From Acephala macrosclerotiorum (taxonomy: Eukaryota > Ascomycota > Leotiomycetes > Helotiales > Mollisiaceae), in assembly GCA_014904845.1 (NCBI GenBank), contig MU119617.1:1-37484 (forward strand): 37,484 nt of DNA, given 5' to 3'. Under the pieces are notes generated by a model. It saw only the letters and a list, made by a program, of their open reading frames with translations, made no database searches and was not told the origin of the DNA. Below are positions 1 to 12,719 of this stretch, one piece after another; the first letter of the stretch is position 1, and each line of letters begins with the position of its first letter. Both the position numbers and the translations under genes were made by a program.

Positions 1-95
<95 letters not shown>
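1..95. repeat. ATT trinucleotide microsatellite at window edge
   Basis: About 31 uninterrupted ATT units run from the first base and stop where the sequence turns to ATAATATG. The array may continue beyond the window. It is a simple repeat; no telomere-type G-rich unit is present. Confidence 0.97.
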
Positions 96-96
<1 letters not shown>

Positions 97-735
97 ATAT
101 GTTTTTAAAAACGTTTATATAACGTTTTAAGATTTATTAAAACTTTATAAATTAAATTTTTATTTATATATTTTATTTATAAAATTAAACAAATAATATA
201 ATAATATAATAATATTAATTAATTAATATCGATTAAATTATTAAATGTTTTTATTATAAGCGTTTATTAATTTTATTAATTTAAATAATCAAATTATAAA
301 TATATTAATAAAATTATAAATTTTTTTAATTGTATTTTAAAATATTATTTATTAAACAATATATTAATATTAAAAAAACGTTTATTATAATTCGAATTTA
401 TAATAATCGAAATTGAATTTATAATTTTAATAAATAACGTATTATTGTTTTTATTATATTTTAATAATTAAATAATTTATATATTATTTAAATATATATA
501 TTTTAATATAAAAATTAATTAATAATATTTCATTTAAAAACGAAAATAATAAAAAAAAAATATTTCTTTTTTAATAATTATTAAATTAATTATTATTTAA
601 AAATAATATAATAAATAATAAAATAAAAAATAATATATTTTTAATTAATTTATTATTATTTAAAATATTATAAAAAAAACTATTTATAAAATAATAATTA
701 TAAATATTATAATTGTTTATTATATAAATAATTTA

Positions 736-776
<41 letters not shown>

Positions 777-3509
777 TATAAAAAAAAAAAAAATTTATAT
801 TATAAAAAAATTATTTATAAAAAAAAACACGTTTAATTTACGATTAAATATTATATAATTATATTATTATTATATTTTATATTTATAAATATATTTTTAT
901 ACGATTTAATATTTAATTATATTATATATAATATTTAATTATATTTTTAATAAATTATAATTAAAATTATATTAAAAAAATTTATAAAAAAAATAATAAA
1001 TAAAATAATAAAAATTACAATTTTAAATAAAAATTCTATTTTAATTTAAAATATTTTATATAATAATTATTCGAATAATATAAAAAAAATTAATATTACA
1101 ATTAAATATATTTGAATTAATTTATAAATAATTAATTAAATAATAAATATTTTTTTAATTATAAAAATTGTTCGATTTTTATAATTATTTAAAATTTTTA
1201 AAATAATTTTTTTAATAATTTTTTTATTAATTTATTTGTAATTTATTATAATATATATATATATTTTAATTTTTTTTTATAAACGAAATAATATTAAATA
1301 TTAATATATTTTATTTTAATATAAAATTAAATTATTTTTATAAATATAATAACGTTTTAATTATTTTTATAAATAATATTAATATTAATATTTAAATCGT
1401 TAAAAATTAATTTATTTAAAAAGATTTAAAATTAAATTATTATTTTTAATTATATTTATTTATTTAATATATTCGATTTAATAAAATAAAAATAAAATTA
1501 TAAATAAACGTTTAACGAATTAATTAATAATTAAAATAATATAAATAAAATTAAATCGCGTATTAAATATAATATATATAAAAAAAATTAAATAAATTAT
1601 ATATAAAAAAATTAATATAAATTAAAATCGAATATATAAAAATAAAAATATTAATATTAAAAAATTTAAAAAAGAATTTAAAATTTTTTTAATAAAAATA
1701 TTATATTATATATAAAATAATTATTTAAAATTATATAAAATTTTATTTAATTTAATAATTTTTAAAACGTTATATTTAATAAATAAATCAATATTAATTT
1801 TAATATTAATTTTTTTATAATTTTTTTATTTATATTTATTTAATTAATTATTTATTAAATTTTATATTATAAATTTTTTTTATAATATTATATTTAATTT
1901 AAAAAAACATTTATAAATTAAAAAATTTATTCGAATTTATATAATTAAAATATATATATATATATATATTTATTATAAAATATAAAATAAAACCAAAAAA
2001 AAAAATTATATATATTAATAATAAATTTAATATAAAAAAAAATTAAATTAAAAAAATTAAAAATTATTTAAAATAAAAATAATTAAAAAAAATAATAAAA
2101 CGATTTAATTTAAAATTAAAATTTATTTTATTTTTAATTAATAAAATAAATATAATTTTTTAAAAATAAAAATATTATAAATATTTTTATTATTTATTAA
2201 ATAATATTTAATATTTATTTTTAAATTTTTTTTAATTAAATTATAAAAATTTAATTATTAATATTTAAATTATATTTCGATTTTATTAAAAATAATTATA
2301 TTATAAATTACATATAAAATTAATTAATTTATTTAATATATATATATATATATATAAAAGTTTTTTATGTAAAATTAAATTTTTTAAAATTAAAATATTT
2401 AATTATTAAATTTTATATTTAATTAATTTTTTTAAATTTTAATAAATAAATTAATTTTTTAAAAATTTAAAATTATTTTAAAATAAATATTTTTTATAAA
2501 TATTTTATTTATTTTTTTTTATTTTTTTTTAATTATTTTATATTTAAATTTTTTTTACGAATAATTTAAAAAAAAAAAAAATTTTATTATTATATTAAAT
2601 TTTAATAAATTTAATTAAATCGATTAATATTAAAAAATTAATTATAATTAATAATAAATTTAATTTATTATATTAAAATTCGTAAAAAAAAATTATAATT
2701 AATAATTTTAAAAAAATAATATTAAATTTTTATTAATAAAATTAAATAATTTATTTCGATTTTAAAATATTATAATATTTTATTATTTTTAAAATAATTT
2801 TTTATTTAATTAAATAATAATTTTTTTTATTTTTATATATTATTAATAATAAATATTTATTTTATATTTTTTAATAAATTATAAATTCGAATTTCGTATA
2901 AAATTATTTATTTAATTATTTATTTTTTATTATTTATTTTTTTATTTTTATTTTTTAAATTTTTTATTATTTTAATTAATTTTATATTAAATTCAAATTA
3001 ATTAAAAAATAATTATTTTTTAAATTTTTATTTTTTTTAAAAAATTTAAAAAAAATATAAAATATTTAAATAATTTAAATAATTTTAAATATAAATTTTA
3101 TATTATTTTTAATATTTTAAAATAATTTAAATATTTTTTTTTTACAAATATAAATTTTTTCAATTTTTAAATAAATATTTTTTTTTAAATAAATTCATTT
3201 TTCGTTTTTAAATTTAATATATTTTCAAATTTTTATTAAATTTTAAATTTAAAAAAAAAATTTAATATTAAAATATTTTTTAAAATTAAAATACATTATA
3301 AATACGTTTTAATTTAAATTAAATTAATTTTATTTTATAAAAAACAATTTATTTATTAAATAATTTAATCGTATTTTAAATTAAATTTTTTTTATTTTTA
3401 TAAAAAAAATATTTTTAATAAAAAAATATTATTATTTAAATATTAATTTATTTTTTATTTATTTTTTATCGCGTTTTTTTATTAATTAAATTTTTTTTTA
3501 ATTTTGATA
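96..3509. other. A/T desert, RIP-eroded, no readable feature
   Basis: Almost pure A and T. The few remaining C and G bases sit mostly in CpG contexts such as ACGT, TCGA and TTCG. No protein similarity can be read in any frame on either strand. It contains a TAA microsatellite at about 736-773 and TA runs at about 1950-1969 and 2335-2356. The pattern fits DNA in which nearly every non-CpG cytosine on both strands was changed to T, as in strongly RIP-mutated repeats. The original element cannot be identified. Confidence 0.85.
736..773. repeat. TAA trinucleotide microsatellite
   Basis: About twelve consecutive AAT/TAA units inside the first A/T desert, with A/T-only flanks. No gene is nearby. 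Confidence 0.9.
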
Positions 3510-3956
3510 ATTGCTTGTTCGGCATAAGGACTAATGTCAACTTTTCTATATGCACGTGATATCAATACTTCTCACAATAGGCGATTTCACTCAAATTTAA
3601 TCGAGGTGCTCAAATAGAGCGATTTGATTGGTTGATTAAGGATTTTGCAACAGAGGTAGTTACGTAGCAGCTTCGGATTAATATGCAGTCGATCCAGTGA
3701 AGAACACTAAAACCTCGATTTACATGCGACTGCGCTGCGCTTACAATTATAATATATTAGCTAATTCAAACTATATAAGACTTAGAAATAAGTTGAAATT
3801 CAATTAAATATTGCTAGATTTCAAGTTTCAAGCGATTCTATTAATCAGTTGTTGCGCAAATCAATAGAATATAGTCGTACTCAGCAAAAATGGCGATCGC
3901 AAAACTCCTAAGTTCGTTTTTGCCTTAGGCATTAAGGCACTCACTAAGTGCTGAAT

Positions 3957-4570
3957 ATCTCTACAGCTGCGCAGCTCTAAAAGGGGGGTCCTAGGGGGTT
4001 TCCCCTTAGAATTATATGCTAAGTAAAGTAATCTAAATTGATTGAATAGATCGTAGCAACTTAATATAAGAGACGAAGGTCTCAGGGGGTGTCCTTTTGG
4101 TGTAAAGCCCCAAAAGTGCGTTTCTGCCTAAGGTATTAAGGCACTCACTTACTTACTTAATTAACTGTTGAATATCTCTATAGTTGCGCAGCTTTCAAGG
4201 GGGGTCCCAGGAGGTCTTCCCCTGGAATTATATGCTAAGTAAAGTGATTTAAATTGATTGAATTGATCGTAGTAACTCGATATAAAAGACGGGGGTCCCA
4301 GGGAGTGTCCCTCTGGTGTAGAGCCCTAGAAAGTGCGTTTTGTCTAAGGCGCTAAAGCAATAAAACGCCGGAGTCTAGCTCTATAGTTGCGCAGCTTTCG
4401 AGGGGGGTTCTAGGGGGTCTTCTCCTGGTAAATATAATCGTAATAACTATTTATAATCAATAGAATCAATCGTAGTAACTCAATATAAGAGACGGGAGTC
4501 CCAGGGGGTGTTCTTTTGGTAATATGAGGCTCCGTAGTGCGTTTCTGCCTTAGGCACTCAAGAGCTTATC
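3957..4570 (+). repeat. Three tandem ~200-217 bp units inside R1
   Basis: The units begin near 3957, 4174 and 4377, each with ATCTCTA or CTCTATAG followed by GCGCAGCT and a run of six G. Each goes on to a block like GATCGTAGYAACTYRATATAA, then a GGTCCCAGGG-type stretch, then a GTGCGTTT block. The third unit has lost the ATTATATGCTAAG segment seen in the first two. The RIP-eroded R2 copy keeps the same three-unit plan with spacing near 200 (about 15,951, 16,151 and 16,351), so the tandem structure predates the R1/R2 split. Confidence 0.85.
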
Positions 4571-4772
4571 AGTTTATCGGCTCTCATCGCCCAGCAGAAT
4601 CTCGAACTACTACTCTATCTTAATAACTCAAATGCTTATAAAACGCTCAAATTAAGAGTTTTTGACTTGAAACTTAAAATAAGAGTAAATTACTAAAGTC
4701 GAAGACTTTGTAGCCTTCCGCAAGAGCGCCCTTGCGAGGCCTGCGGAGCAAAATGTGCATCGAGTAAAGAAA

Positions 4773-4825
4773 GAAAGAACTCGTTCGCTATTGGCTCGCT
4801 TGCGAGCCGCCGAACGGGCTCTTTC
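4773..4825. repeat. Nested hairpin at the 3' end of R1
   Basis: The outer arms 4773-4787 and 4811-4825 are complementary at 13 of 15 positions. Inside them GGCTCGC (4793-4799) pairs perfectly with GCGAGCC (4802-4808) across a two-base loop. The same place in the eroded R2 copy (about 16,700-16,756) still shows the core GTTTGCGAGTCGTCGAAC. A role as element terminus or transcript end is possible but not shown. Confidence 0.75.
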
Positions 4826-5823
4826 TTTTGGAACGAGAGAAACATTTTAATATTTAATTATATTAATTAAAAGAATTTTTATAAATATTATTATAATAAT
4901 TAAATAAAAAAAATAAATTTTTTTTTTTTTTTTTAATTTAAATAATTATAATTTTAATATTATTTTATTTAATAAAATTTTAATTATTAATTTTATTATT
5001 TTAAATATATTATTTAAAATATATTTAATATTTTTGTTAATATTTTTAATAAAATTTAGAATTTAATATTAATTATAAATAATAATAATAATATTTTTTT
5101 TATTTATTAATATTAATTTTTAAAAAAATTACGTTTTTTTTTTTAAATTTTATAAATATTTTTAATTTTATAATATATAAATTATTTTTAAATATTAAAA
5201 TAATTATTTATTAAATAAAATTTTTTATTTTTAAATTTTTTTTTTTTTAAAATTTTTTTTTTTAATATTTCGATTTCGTATTTATAATAATTTTTTTTAA
5301 AAAAAAATTTAATATTTTATTTTATTTTTTAAATTAAAATTTTATTTATTAATTTATATAATTTATATTATTATATTCGATTTTAAATAATAATTAAAAA
5401 AATTAATAAGTTTTTTATAATAAATTATTTTAATTTTATTATATAATAATTTTTAAATAATATTTAATTATAAGATTTTAATTTAAAAATAATATAATTA
5501 ATATAAAAAAATTCGTTTATAAAATAAAATACAATAAAAATTTTTTTTTAAAAAAATATATAATAAAAAAATATTCGTTTAAATAAAATAATATTATTAA
5601 AAAAGTTTTATTATTAAAAATCGATATAAATATAATAATTAAAAAAAATTAAAAATTTTTAATTAAATTTATTAAATATTAAATATTTTTTATTTAAAAT
5701 AATTTATTAAAACGAAAAATATTATGAATTTCATTACGTGTTTTTATATTTTTATTTTAATTAAATATAAAAATATTATTAATTTTTTAAATTAATTATT
5801 ATAAATTAATAATAAATTAAAAA

Positions 5824-5900
5824 ATTTTTATAAAATAATAATTTTTATAAAATAATAATTTTTATAAAATAATAATTTTTATAAAATAATAATTTTTATA
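5824..5900. repeat. 17-bp A/T tandem repeat, about 4.5 copies
   Basis: The unit TAATAATTTTTATAAAA is repeated head to tail without change. The perfect identity of the copies inside a heavily mutated desert suggests the array expanded after the mutation. Confidence 0.9.
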
Positions 5901-8043
5901 TTTATTTAATTAATTTTATATATGTTTTATAAATTCGAATTTATATATAAATCTTTTATTATAATATTTTAATAAATTTATAATTTTATTATTTAAAAAA
6001 ATTTCAATAAAAAATAATAATAAAATTTATTTATTATTAATATTAAAATTATTTTTATAATTAATAATTATTTATTAAATATTTAAAAATTTTACAATTA
6101 TTATAAAAAATTATATTATATTAAAATTAAATATTTTATTGAATATTTTTATTTTAAAAAAAAAATTTAAATAATATAAAAAATTAAAACTTTTAATTAA
6201 ATTAATATTATTTTTTATTTTATTTATCGAATTTATTAATATAATTATAATAATAATTTTTAATTTTTAAATTTTTTTTTATTATTATTATTTTCGTTTT
6301 TATTAAATCTTTGAAAAACGATTAAATTATTAATATTAATTATATTAATTACGTTTTCGTAAATTGATTTTAATTTATTAATTTTTAATTTAATAATTTC
6401 AAATTATATAAAAATATAAAAAAATAAATTAAATTTAAAAATATTAAAAATATATTTATTTTAATTTTAAATTTAAAAAATAAATTAATAATATTTATTT
6501 TTATTAATATTAAATAATATTTATTTATAAAATCATATAATTTTATTTCGATTTTTTAATTTTTTAAAAATAAAAAAATTTGTTTATAATTTTACAAATA
6601 ATTAATAAATATAAAATTGATATTATTATATAAAATAATTATTAATTTTTTTTATATTATTTTATAATAATTATTATTTTAATATTTAAAATTTAATTAA
6701 ATTATTTTTTTATTTTTTTAAATTATTTAAAATAAATTTATTTAATATAATTATATAAATTATTTTAATATTTGAAATTTTGTAATAAAATTTAAAAATA
6801 AATTATATATTTATAATATATATATTATATAAAAAAACGAAATTATAAATTATATTAAACGTTAAAATAAAAATTAAAAAATTAAAAAATTATAAAATAA
6901 TAATAAAAAATATATAATTAATAAATTTTATAAAATTTAAAAAAAAAATTTATTTAAAAAATTATTAAATTATATTTATTTAAACGATTTAATTAAAAAA
7001 AATTTAAATTAAAAATAATTAAATATATAAATTATTTTTATTTTTAATTATATTATTTTATAATTAATATATTATTTTTTAAAATGTAATATAATAAAAA
7101 ATTTAATTATAATTATATTAAAATTATTATTTTTATTATTTATTATTATAATTTTAATAAAAATTACAAAGAATTAAAATAAAATTATTTAATATTTTTT
7201 AATTAAATATAAAAAAACATTTTATATAAAAATTTAAAATTAAATAATTATATTATATAAATAATTTTAATTAAAAAAATTAAACGTATTTTTTAAAATG
7301 AATTTATTTTAAAAAATAAATATAAATATAAATTTTAATAATTTATAAATTATTTTATAAATTTAATTAAATTAATAATTTTTATTTTAATATTAAATTT
7401 AAAATTAAAATTTATTATTTTATTTTATTTATTAATTTTAATATTTTTTTTAAATTTAAATTTTAAACAAAAATTTATAATTAAAAAAAAATTTATTAAT
7501 TATATAAAATTAATTATATTATTATTATTTATTTTTAATTATTTAAAATTAAATTTATATAAATTAATTTATTTTTTATTTTTTTAAAAAAATATTAATT
7601 GTTTATTTTTTAATTACGTTTTTAATTTTTAATTATTAAATTATTTTATTAATTTTATATAAATTATTAAATAAATTTTTAATATAAATTTTTTTTATTA
7701 AATTTAATTTAAATATTAATAATAAAATTAATTTATTTAATTTTTGTTTTTATTTTTAATAATTAAATTTTTTTAATTAAATTAAATAATATTTAAAAAC
7801 GAATTTAAAAAACGAATTTAAAAAATAATAAAAATATTTATAATATAAAATATAATAAATAATTTACGATTTTAAATAATAAAAAAAATTAATATTAAAA
7901 TTAATATTAATTAATTTATTAAATATAATATTTTAACAATTATTAAATTAAATAAAATTTTATATAATTTTAAATAATTATTATATATATAATATAATTT
8001 TTTTATTAATTTTTTTTTAAAATAAAATTTTAAATTTTTTAAT

Positions 8044-8171
8044 ATTAATATTTTTATTTTTTATTAAAAAAATATAATTATTATTATTTATATTAATAAT
8101 TTTTTATTATTAATATTTTTATTTTTTATTAAAAAAATATAATTATTATTTATATTAATAATGTTTTATTA
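8044..8171. repeat. 65-bp tandem duplication
   Basis: A stretch beginning ATTAATATTTTTATTTTTTA is followed at once by a second copy starting at 8109. The second copy differs by one missing ATT unit and one T-to-G change. It is probably a recent slippage or unequal-exchange duplication. Confidence 0.85.
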
Positions 8172-10903
8172 TTAATAATTTATAAAAAATAATTAATCTT
8201 ATTAAAAAAATTCTAATTTTAATTTATATTATTTTTATTTAAATTTAAAATTTTTATAAAAAATTTTATTTTTATATTTATTTTTAAAAAAAATTATTAA
8301 ATTCTTTTTTTAATAAATATATATATATATATATTATATTTAATATGTAATTCGATTTTATTTTTATTATTTAAAAATAAATATAATTAAAAAAATAAAT
8401 TAATTTTAATAATTTAAATATTAATATTATTTTATTCATAAAAAAATTATTAAATCTTTTTTTAAAAATATATTTATATATTATATTAAATTATAAATAT
8501 ATTAATAAAAATATTATTAAAAATATTATTTTAAATTTTTTAAATTTTTTTCATAATTTAAATAATATTTATTTATTATTAAATTAATTCGATTTTAATT
8601 TAAATATATTTAATTATAATTTCAATTTTATTTATATTATTTAAATAATTATTATATAAATCTTTTTAAATTAAAATAAATTTTTTATTATTAAAATTTT
8701 TTTATTTTTTTATAAACTTTTTATTTATATAAATTTAATTATAATTTATTAAAAATACAATTAAATAATATATATAATATATAAAAACTTTTATATTTAT
8801 TTATTTAAAATATATAAAAATATTAAAATAAATATATTTTTTATTTTTTTTTATATATAAAAAAAATTTCGTTTTTTTTATATATTATTAATAATAAATA
8901 TTTATTTTATATTTTTAATAATTTTAAATTCAATTAAATTTTAAGTAATTATTAATTTATATTATTATATTATTTTATTTATATAAAAAAAAAATCGAAT
9001 TTATAATATAATTATTATAAAAAAATATATTATATTTCTTTTTAAATATATAATTAATTATATTTAATAAATATTTTTAAATTAAAAAAAATATATTATA
9101 AAAATTTTTTATAATTATTTATTTTAATTTTAAAATAAAAAAAATATAAAATAATTTTTATTATTTATAATTATATTAATTTTTAATTTATTTATAAAAT
9201 AATAATTATATATTTTTTAATTAATTTTTTTAAAAATAAAATAAATATATTAAAATAAATTTATTATTTTATTTTATTTTTTTTTAAAAAAATTTTTTAT
9301 ATATATACGTTTAAATAAATCAATTAATTTTATACGTAATTTATTATATAATTATTTTTAATATTTTTATTTAAAATTAATTATAAAATATAAAAACGAA
9401 AATCTTTTTATTAAATTTATTTTTAATTTTTATAAAAAATATTATAAATTAAAAAAAAATACAAAACTTTTTATTTTTTTTATTTTTTTATAATTAATAT
9501 AATAATATTAATATTTTTTATTAATAAATAATATTTAAAAAAAATTTATTAAATTATAATAATATTAATAATAAATAAATAATTTTTTTAAATATTATTT
9601 AAAAAACTTTTAAAATAATTAATAATTTATATTTAATTAAATAAAATATTTTAAATATTTTAAATAAAATTAATAAATAAAATAAAAATTTTAATTTTAA
9701 TAATTTTAAATTTAAAATTTAATTTTTTTATTAATTTTTATTATTTTTATAAATTTCGATTTTTTAATTTTTTTTTTTAATTTTTATTATTATTTTATTA
9801 TTTACAATTTTAATTTAAAATTATTAAATAAATAAATTTTTTTAAAAAAATTTATATTTTAATTATTAATAAATTTTATAAATTAAATTATTAAAATTTA
9901 AAAAATTTTATTACAATTATATAAAAATTTCTTTTTTATTATTTATATTAATATAATATTTAAATAAAATATAATATAAATTCAAAATAATTTAATTTAA
10001 TTATTATTATAAATAATTATATAATTAAAATAAAAATTTTTTATTTAAAAATATATTTAAAATTATTAATTATACGAAAAATTATTTTAAAAAAAATAAA
10101 AACAAATAAAAAATATATTTATATTATAAATACGTTTTTATATAAAATACGAATTAATTTAATGAAATTTTTTATTTAATTTCATTATAATTTTATAAAT
10201 ATAAAAAAAAAATTATATTAAAAAAAAATTTATTCGTTGATTTATAAACGAATCAATTAATAAACGAGTTTTTTTTTTTAATATTTAATATATATTTTAT
10301 TTTATAAACTTTATAAAAAAAATTTTATATTAAATTTTAAATTAAAAGTTTTTAATTTAAACGTTTTATAAATATTTAAAATAAATATAATTATTAAAAA
10401 AATAATAATTTAAAATTTTAATAAACGATAAAATCGATAAATTAATAAATTTTTTAATATTTAATTATTAAAAAAATATTTTTTAAAACTTTCGATTTAT
10501 ATTTAATTATTGTAAACGATTTTAGTAATTTAAATTATTTTGTTTAATATATAATTTTAAAATCTTTATTAAAAATTATATAATTATAAAATTAAATTTT
10601 AATATTTTATTATTTTAATATTTTAAATAAAAAAATATTTTTAATAAAATTTTATATTAAAAAAAAACTTTTTAAAACTCTAGTTTTTTATATTAAATTA
10701 TTATAATTATATTTATTAAAAAAAAAAATTTTAAATTGTTTTTTAAAATTTTAAAATTTAAAATAATAACGTATTTAAAAGTTTTATAATTATTATTTTT
10801 ATTAAATATATATCAAAAAAAAAATTTTTGTTAATCGTTTTATCGAAAAACACGTACGCTAATAGTATTATTAGTGAACTAATAACAATTTAATCGATTA
10901 TTA

Positions 10904-10938
10904 GCGCTATTAGTTATTTGGTCTAGTACTAATAGCGC
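10904..10938. repeat. Perfect 11-bp inverted repeat
   Basis: GCGCTATTAGT (10,904-10,914) and ACTAATAGCGC (10,928-10,938) are exact reverse complements across a 13-base spacer. Related ACTAATAGTATTA words lie on both sides, so this may be part of a larger degenerate inverted structure. Confidence 0.85.
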
Positions 10939-11357
10939 GAGCTCGATACGAATAGTATTAAAGTATTACTAATAGTATTAATTTAAAATTAAATATTTAA
11001 ATATTTGAATTATATAATTTATAGTATTTATTTAATTTATTATAAAAATTTCAAGTAAATCTATCGAACGCGTATTAAAATATTAAACTATAAAATTAAA
11101 AATTGTTGAATTTTAATATTTTTTACTAAAATACTAGTAATCGCTTTTTATTCGATTAATTATTAAAAATATTAAAACAATAAATAAAAATTAAAATTGA
11201 AAATATTAACGCTACTTGAAATCTAATCATAGAATCGATCGATTCAAGCAAAGTTTACGCGCGTAGAAACACGATCTAATATGCGAATAATTGCTCGATA
11301 TTGAGAGTTTAGATTAAAGCATTTAGAGACTGAGCGACTCAATTGATTAAATGTGAC

Positions 11358-11367
11358 TATATAAAGG
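11358..11367 (+). promoter_or_regulatory. TATA box-like element
   Basis: TATATAAAGG is followed directly by the GC-rich CCGCGCGCAG, a layout common in RNA polymerase II core promoters and in fungal LTR promoters. No open frame survives downstream, so any transcript it drove is lost or was non-coding. Confidence 0.4.
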
Positions 11368-11575
11368 CCGCGCGCAGTCGTCTGCAGCCGCCGAAAGTCG
11401 AGAGTTTTAATATTCTCATAGGCCGAGACCCACTTACTAATTGATTGCCAATTAGCAATCGATTCTTTTAATTAAATGCCAAAGTTTTGAACATGCAATT
11501 ACTGCGTAGCGCGCGCCATTAGCAAATCGCTAGTACCATTGGCAACTAATTAGCATATAAAATTTTTTCTTGATA

Positions 11576-12642
11576 TAATTAATTTTTATTAATTTTTATT
11601 AATTTACGTAATAACAAATTAATAAAATTATTTAAAATTTAAAATTTAATAATATTTAATTAAAAAATTATATAATCGTTTTTTAATTTTAATAATAATA
11701 TTTTTATATTTTTATATTTTTATTATATTTTTATAATTATTTAAAAATATTATTCGTATAACGATTATATAACGATTTTATTCTCGTTATATTTTATATT
11801 CGTAATATTGTTTTTTATTTTTTTAATATTTTTTTAAATTAAATTAAATTATTTTCGTAATTTAAATATATAAAATTTATTAATTATTATTAATTTGTAT
11901 TTTATTATTATTTTTTTTATTAATTTAATTTATAATATTTATATTTTTTAATTTTTTTTAAAATTAATTTATTTAAATTTCGTTTAATATATTTAATTTA
12001 TAATTTAATTATTTTAAATTATTTAACGTTTTATATTCGCGATTTTAAATTGTTTTTTATTAAAAAAATATTAATAAAAATTAGTTTTTTTTAATTATTT
12101 AATTATAATATTAATATTATTAAAATTCGTTAAAAATATATATATATATTTTTTAATAATTATTTTATTTTTATATTTTATATTTTTAAAAAAACGTATA
12201 ATAAATAAATAATTAAAATTAAAATTTAATTTTATATTTATTTTTTTATATAATAATTCGTATATTAAAAAAAAAATTTATTTTATATTAATTTATTAAA
12301 ATATATTATATATATTATTTTAATATTATATTTAAATTTCGTATAATAATAATTAAAATTTTTATATTAATTATAATATAATAAAAAAAACTCTAAAAAT
12401 TTTTTTTATTTATTTTAATTTTTATTAAAATAATAATTAACGATTTTTAAATTTAATATTTAATTTTTTATAAAATTTTAATATCGTATTATTAAAGTTT
12501 TTTTACGTTTTTTATATTTATATTTAACGATTAATTTTATTATTTAAATTTGTAATATTTAATTTAATTTATTAAATTTTATAAAATCGTATTTAGTTTT
12601 TTTATATTTAAATTAATTTTTTTTTAATATTTTCGTTTTATT
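11576..12642. other. A/T desert, RIP-eroded, no readable feature
   Basis: Nearly pure A/T with scattered CpG remnants, between the mixed island and the start of the second R copy. No motif can be read. Confidence 0.8.
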
Positions 12643-12690
12643 ATTGCCTGTCCGGCATAAGGACTAATGTCAACTTTTATCAAGTCACGT
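12643..12690 (+). mobile_element. R copy R2, left fragment
   Basis: Bases 12,643-12,678 match the first 36 bases of R1 (3510-3545) except for two positions where R1 has T and this copy has C. A shared CACGTG follows shortly after in both. Beyond that the similarity ends and LINE coding sequence begins by about 12,720. The rest of R resumes at about 15,545, so this piece is read as the left flank of an R copy interrupted by the LINE. The exact junction is uncertain by some tens of bases. Confidence 0.7.
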
Positions 12691-12719
12691 GTAATTCACG
12701 TGGCACGAGTTAATTCAAC

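Larger units (their letters stand above)
3510..4846 (+). mobile_element. Dispersed repeat R, copy R1 (little mutated)
   Basis: This island of near-normal composition starts abruptly after A/T desert and ends near GAACGAGAGAAACATTTT. The same sequence, in the same order and orientation, recurs as a RIP-eroded copy at about 15,545-16,790. Its first 36 bases recur at 12,643-12,678 with only two C/T differences. A divergent third copy lies at about 21,110-23,890, split by a DNA transposon. R1 holds no open frame of note. It carries three tandem units with G-rich stretches and a terminal hairpin. The lack of coding sequence and the dispersed copies suggest a non-autonomous element, but no terminal inverted repeat or target duplication was found, so its class is unknown. 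The strand given is arbitrary. Confidence 0.85.
4847..10839. other. A/T desert, RIP-eroded, no readable feature
   Basis: Six kilobases of nearly pure A/T with scattered CpG remnants. No protein motif, RNA gene or element terminus can be read on either strand. Two short tandem repeats inside it are listed separately. It probably consists of several old elements eroded beyond recognition; that is inference from the neighbouring, partly readable copies. Confidence 0.8.
10840..11575. other. Lightly mutated island with inverted repeats; possible LTR or promoter remnant
   Basis: Composition rises abruptly from the desert, most clearly at 11,210-11,560. The left part is built of repeated ACTAATAGTATTA-like words in both orientations. 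The right part holds a TATA box, a perfect palindrome GAATCGATCGATTC (11,232-11,245) and GATTGC/GCAATC arms near 11,443-11,460. No open frame and no similarity to R, the LINE or the transposase was seen. A TATA box in a non-coding island of about 0.7 kb would suit a solo LTR, but no TG...CA ends or target duplication could be fixed. It could equally be a host intergenic fragment. Confidence 0.5.

Noticed and set aside
1..95. Telomere-like array
   Set aside because: The unit is ATT with no G-rich strand, unlike fungal telomeres.
3957..4570. CRISPR array
   Set aside because: The repeated units are about 200 bp and related along their whole length. There are no short repeats with unique spacers, and the context is eukaryotic.
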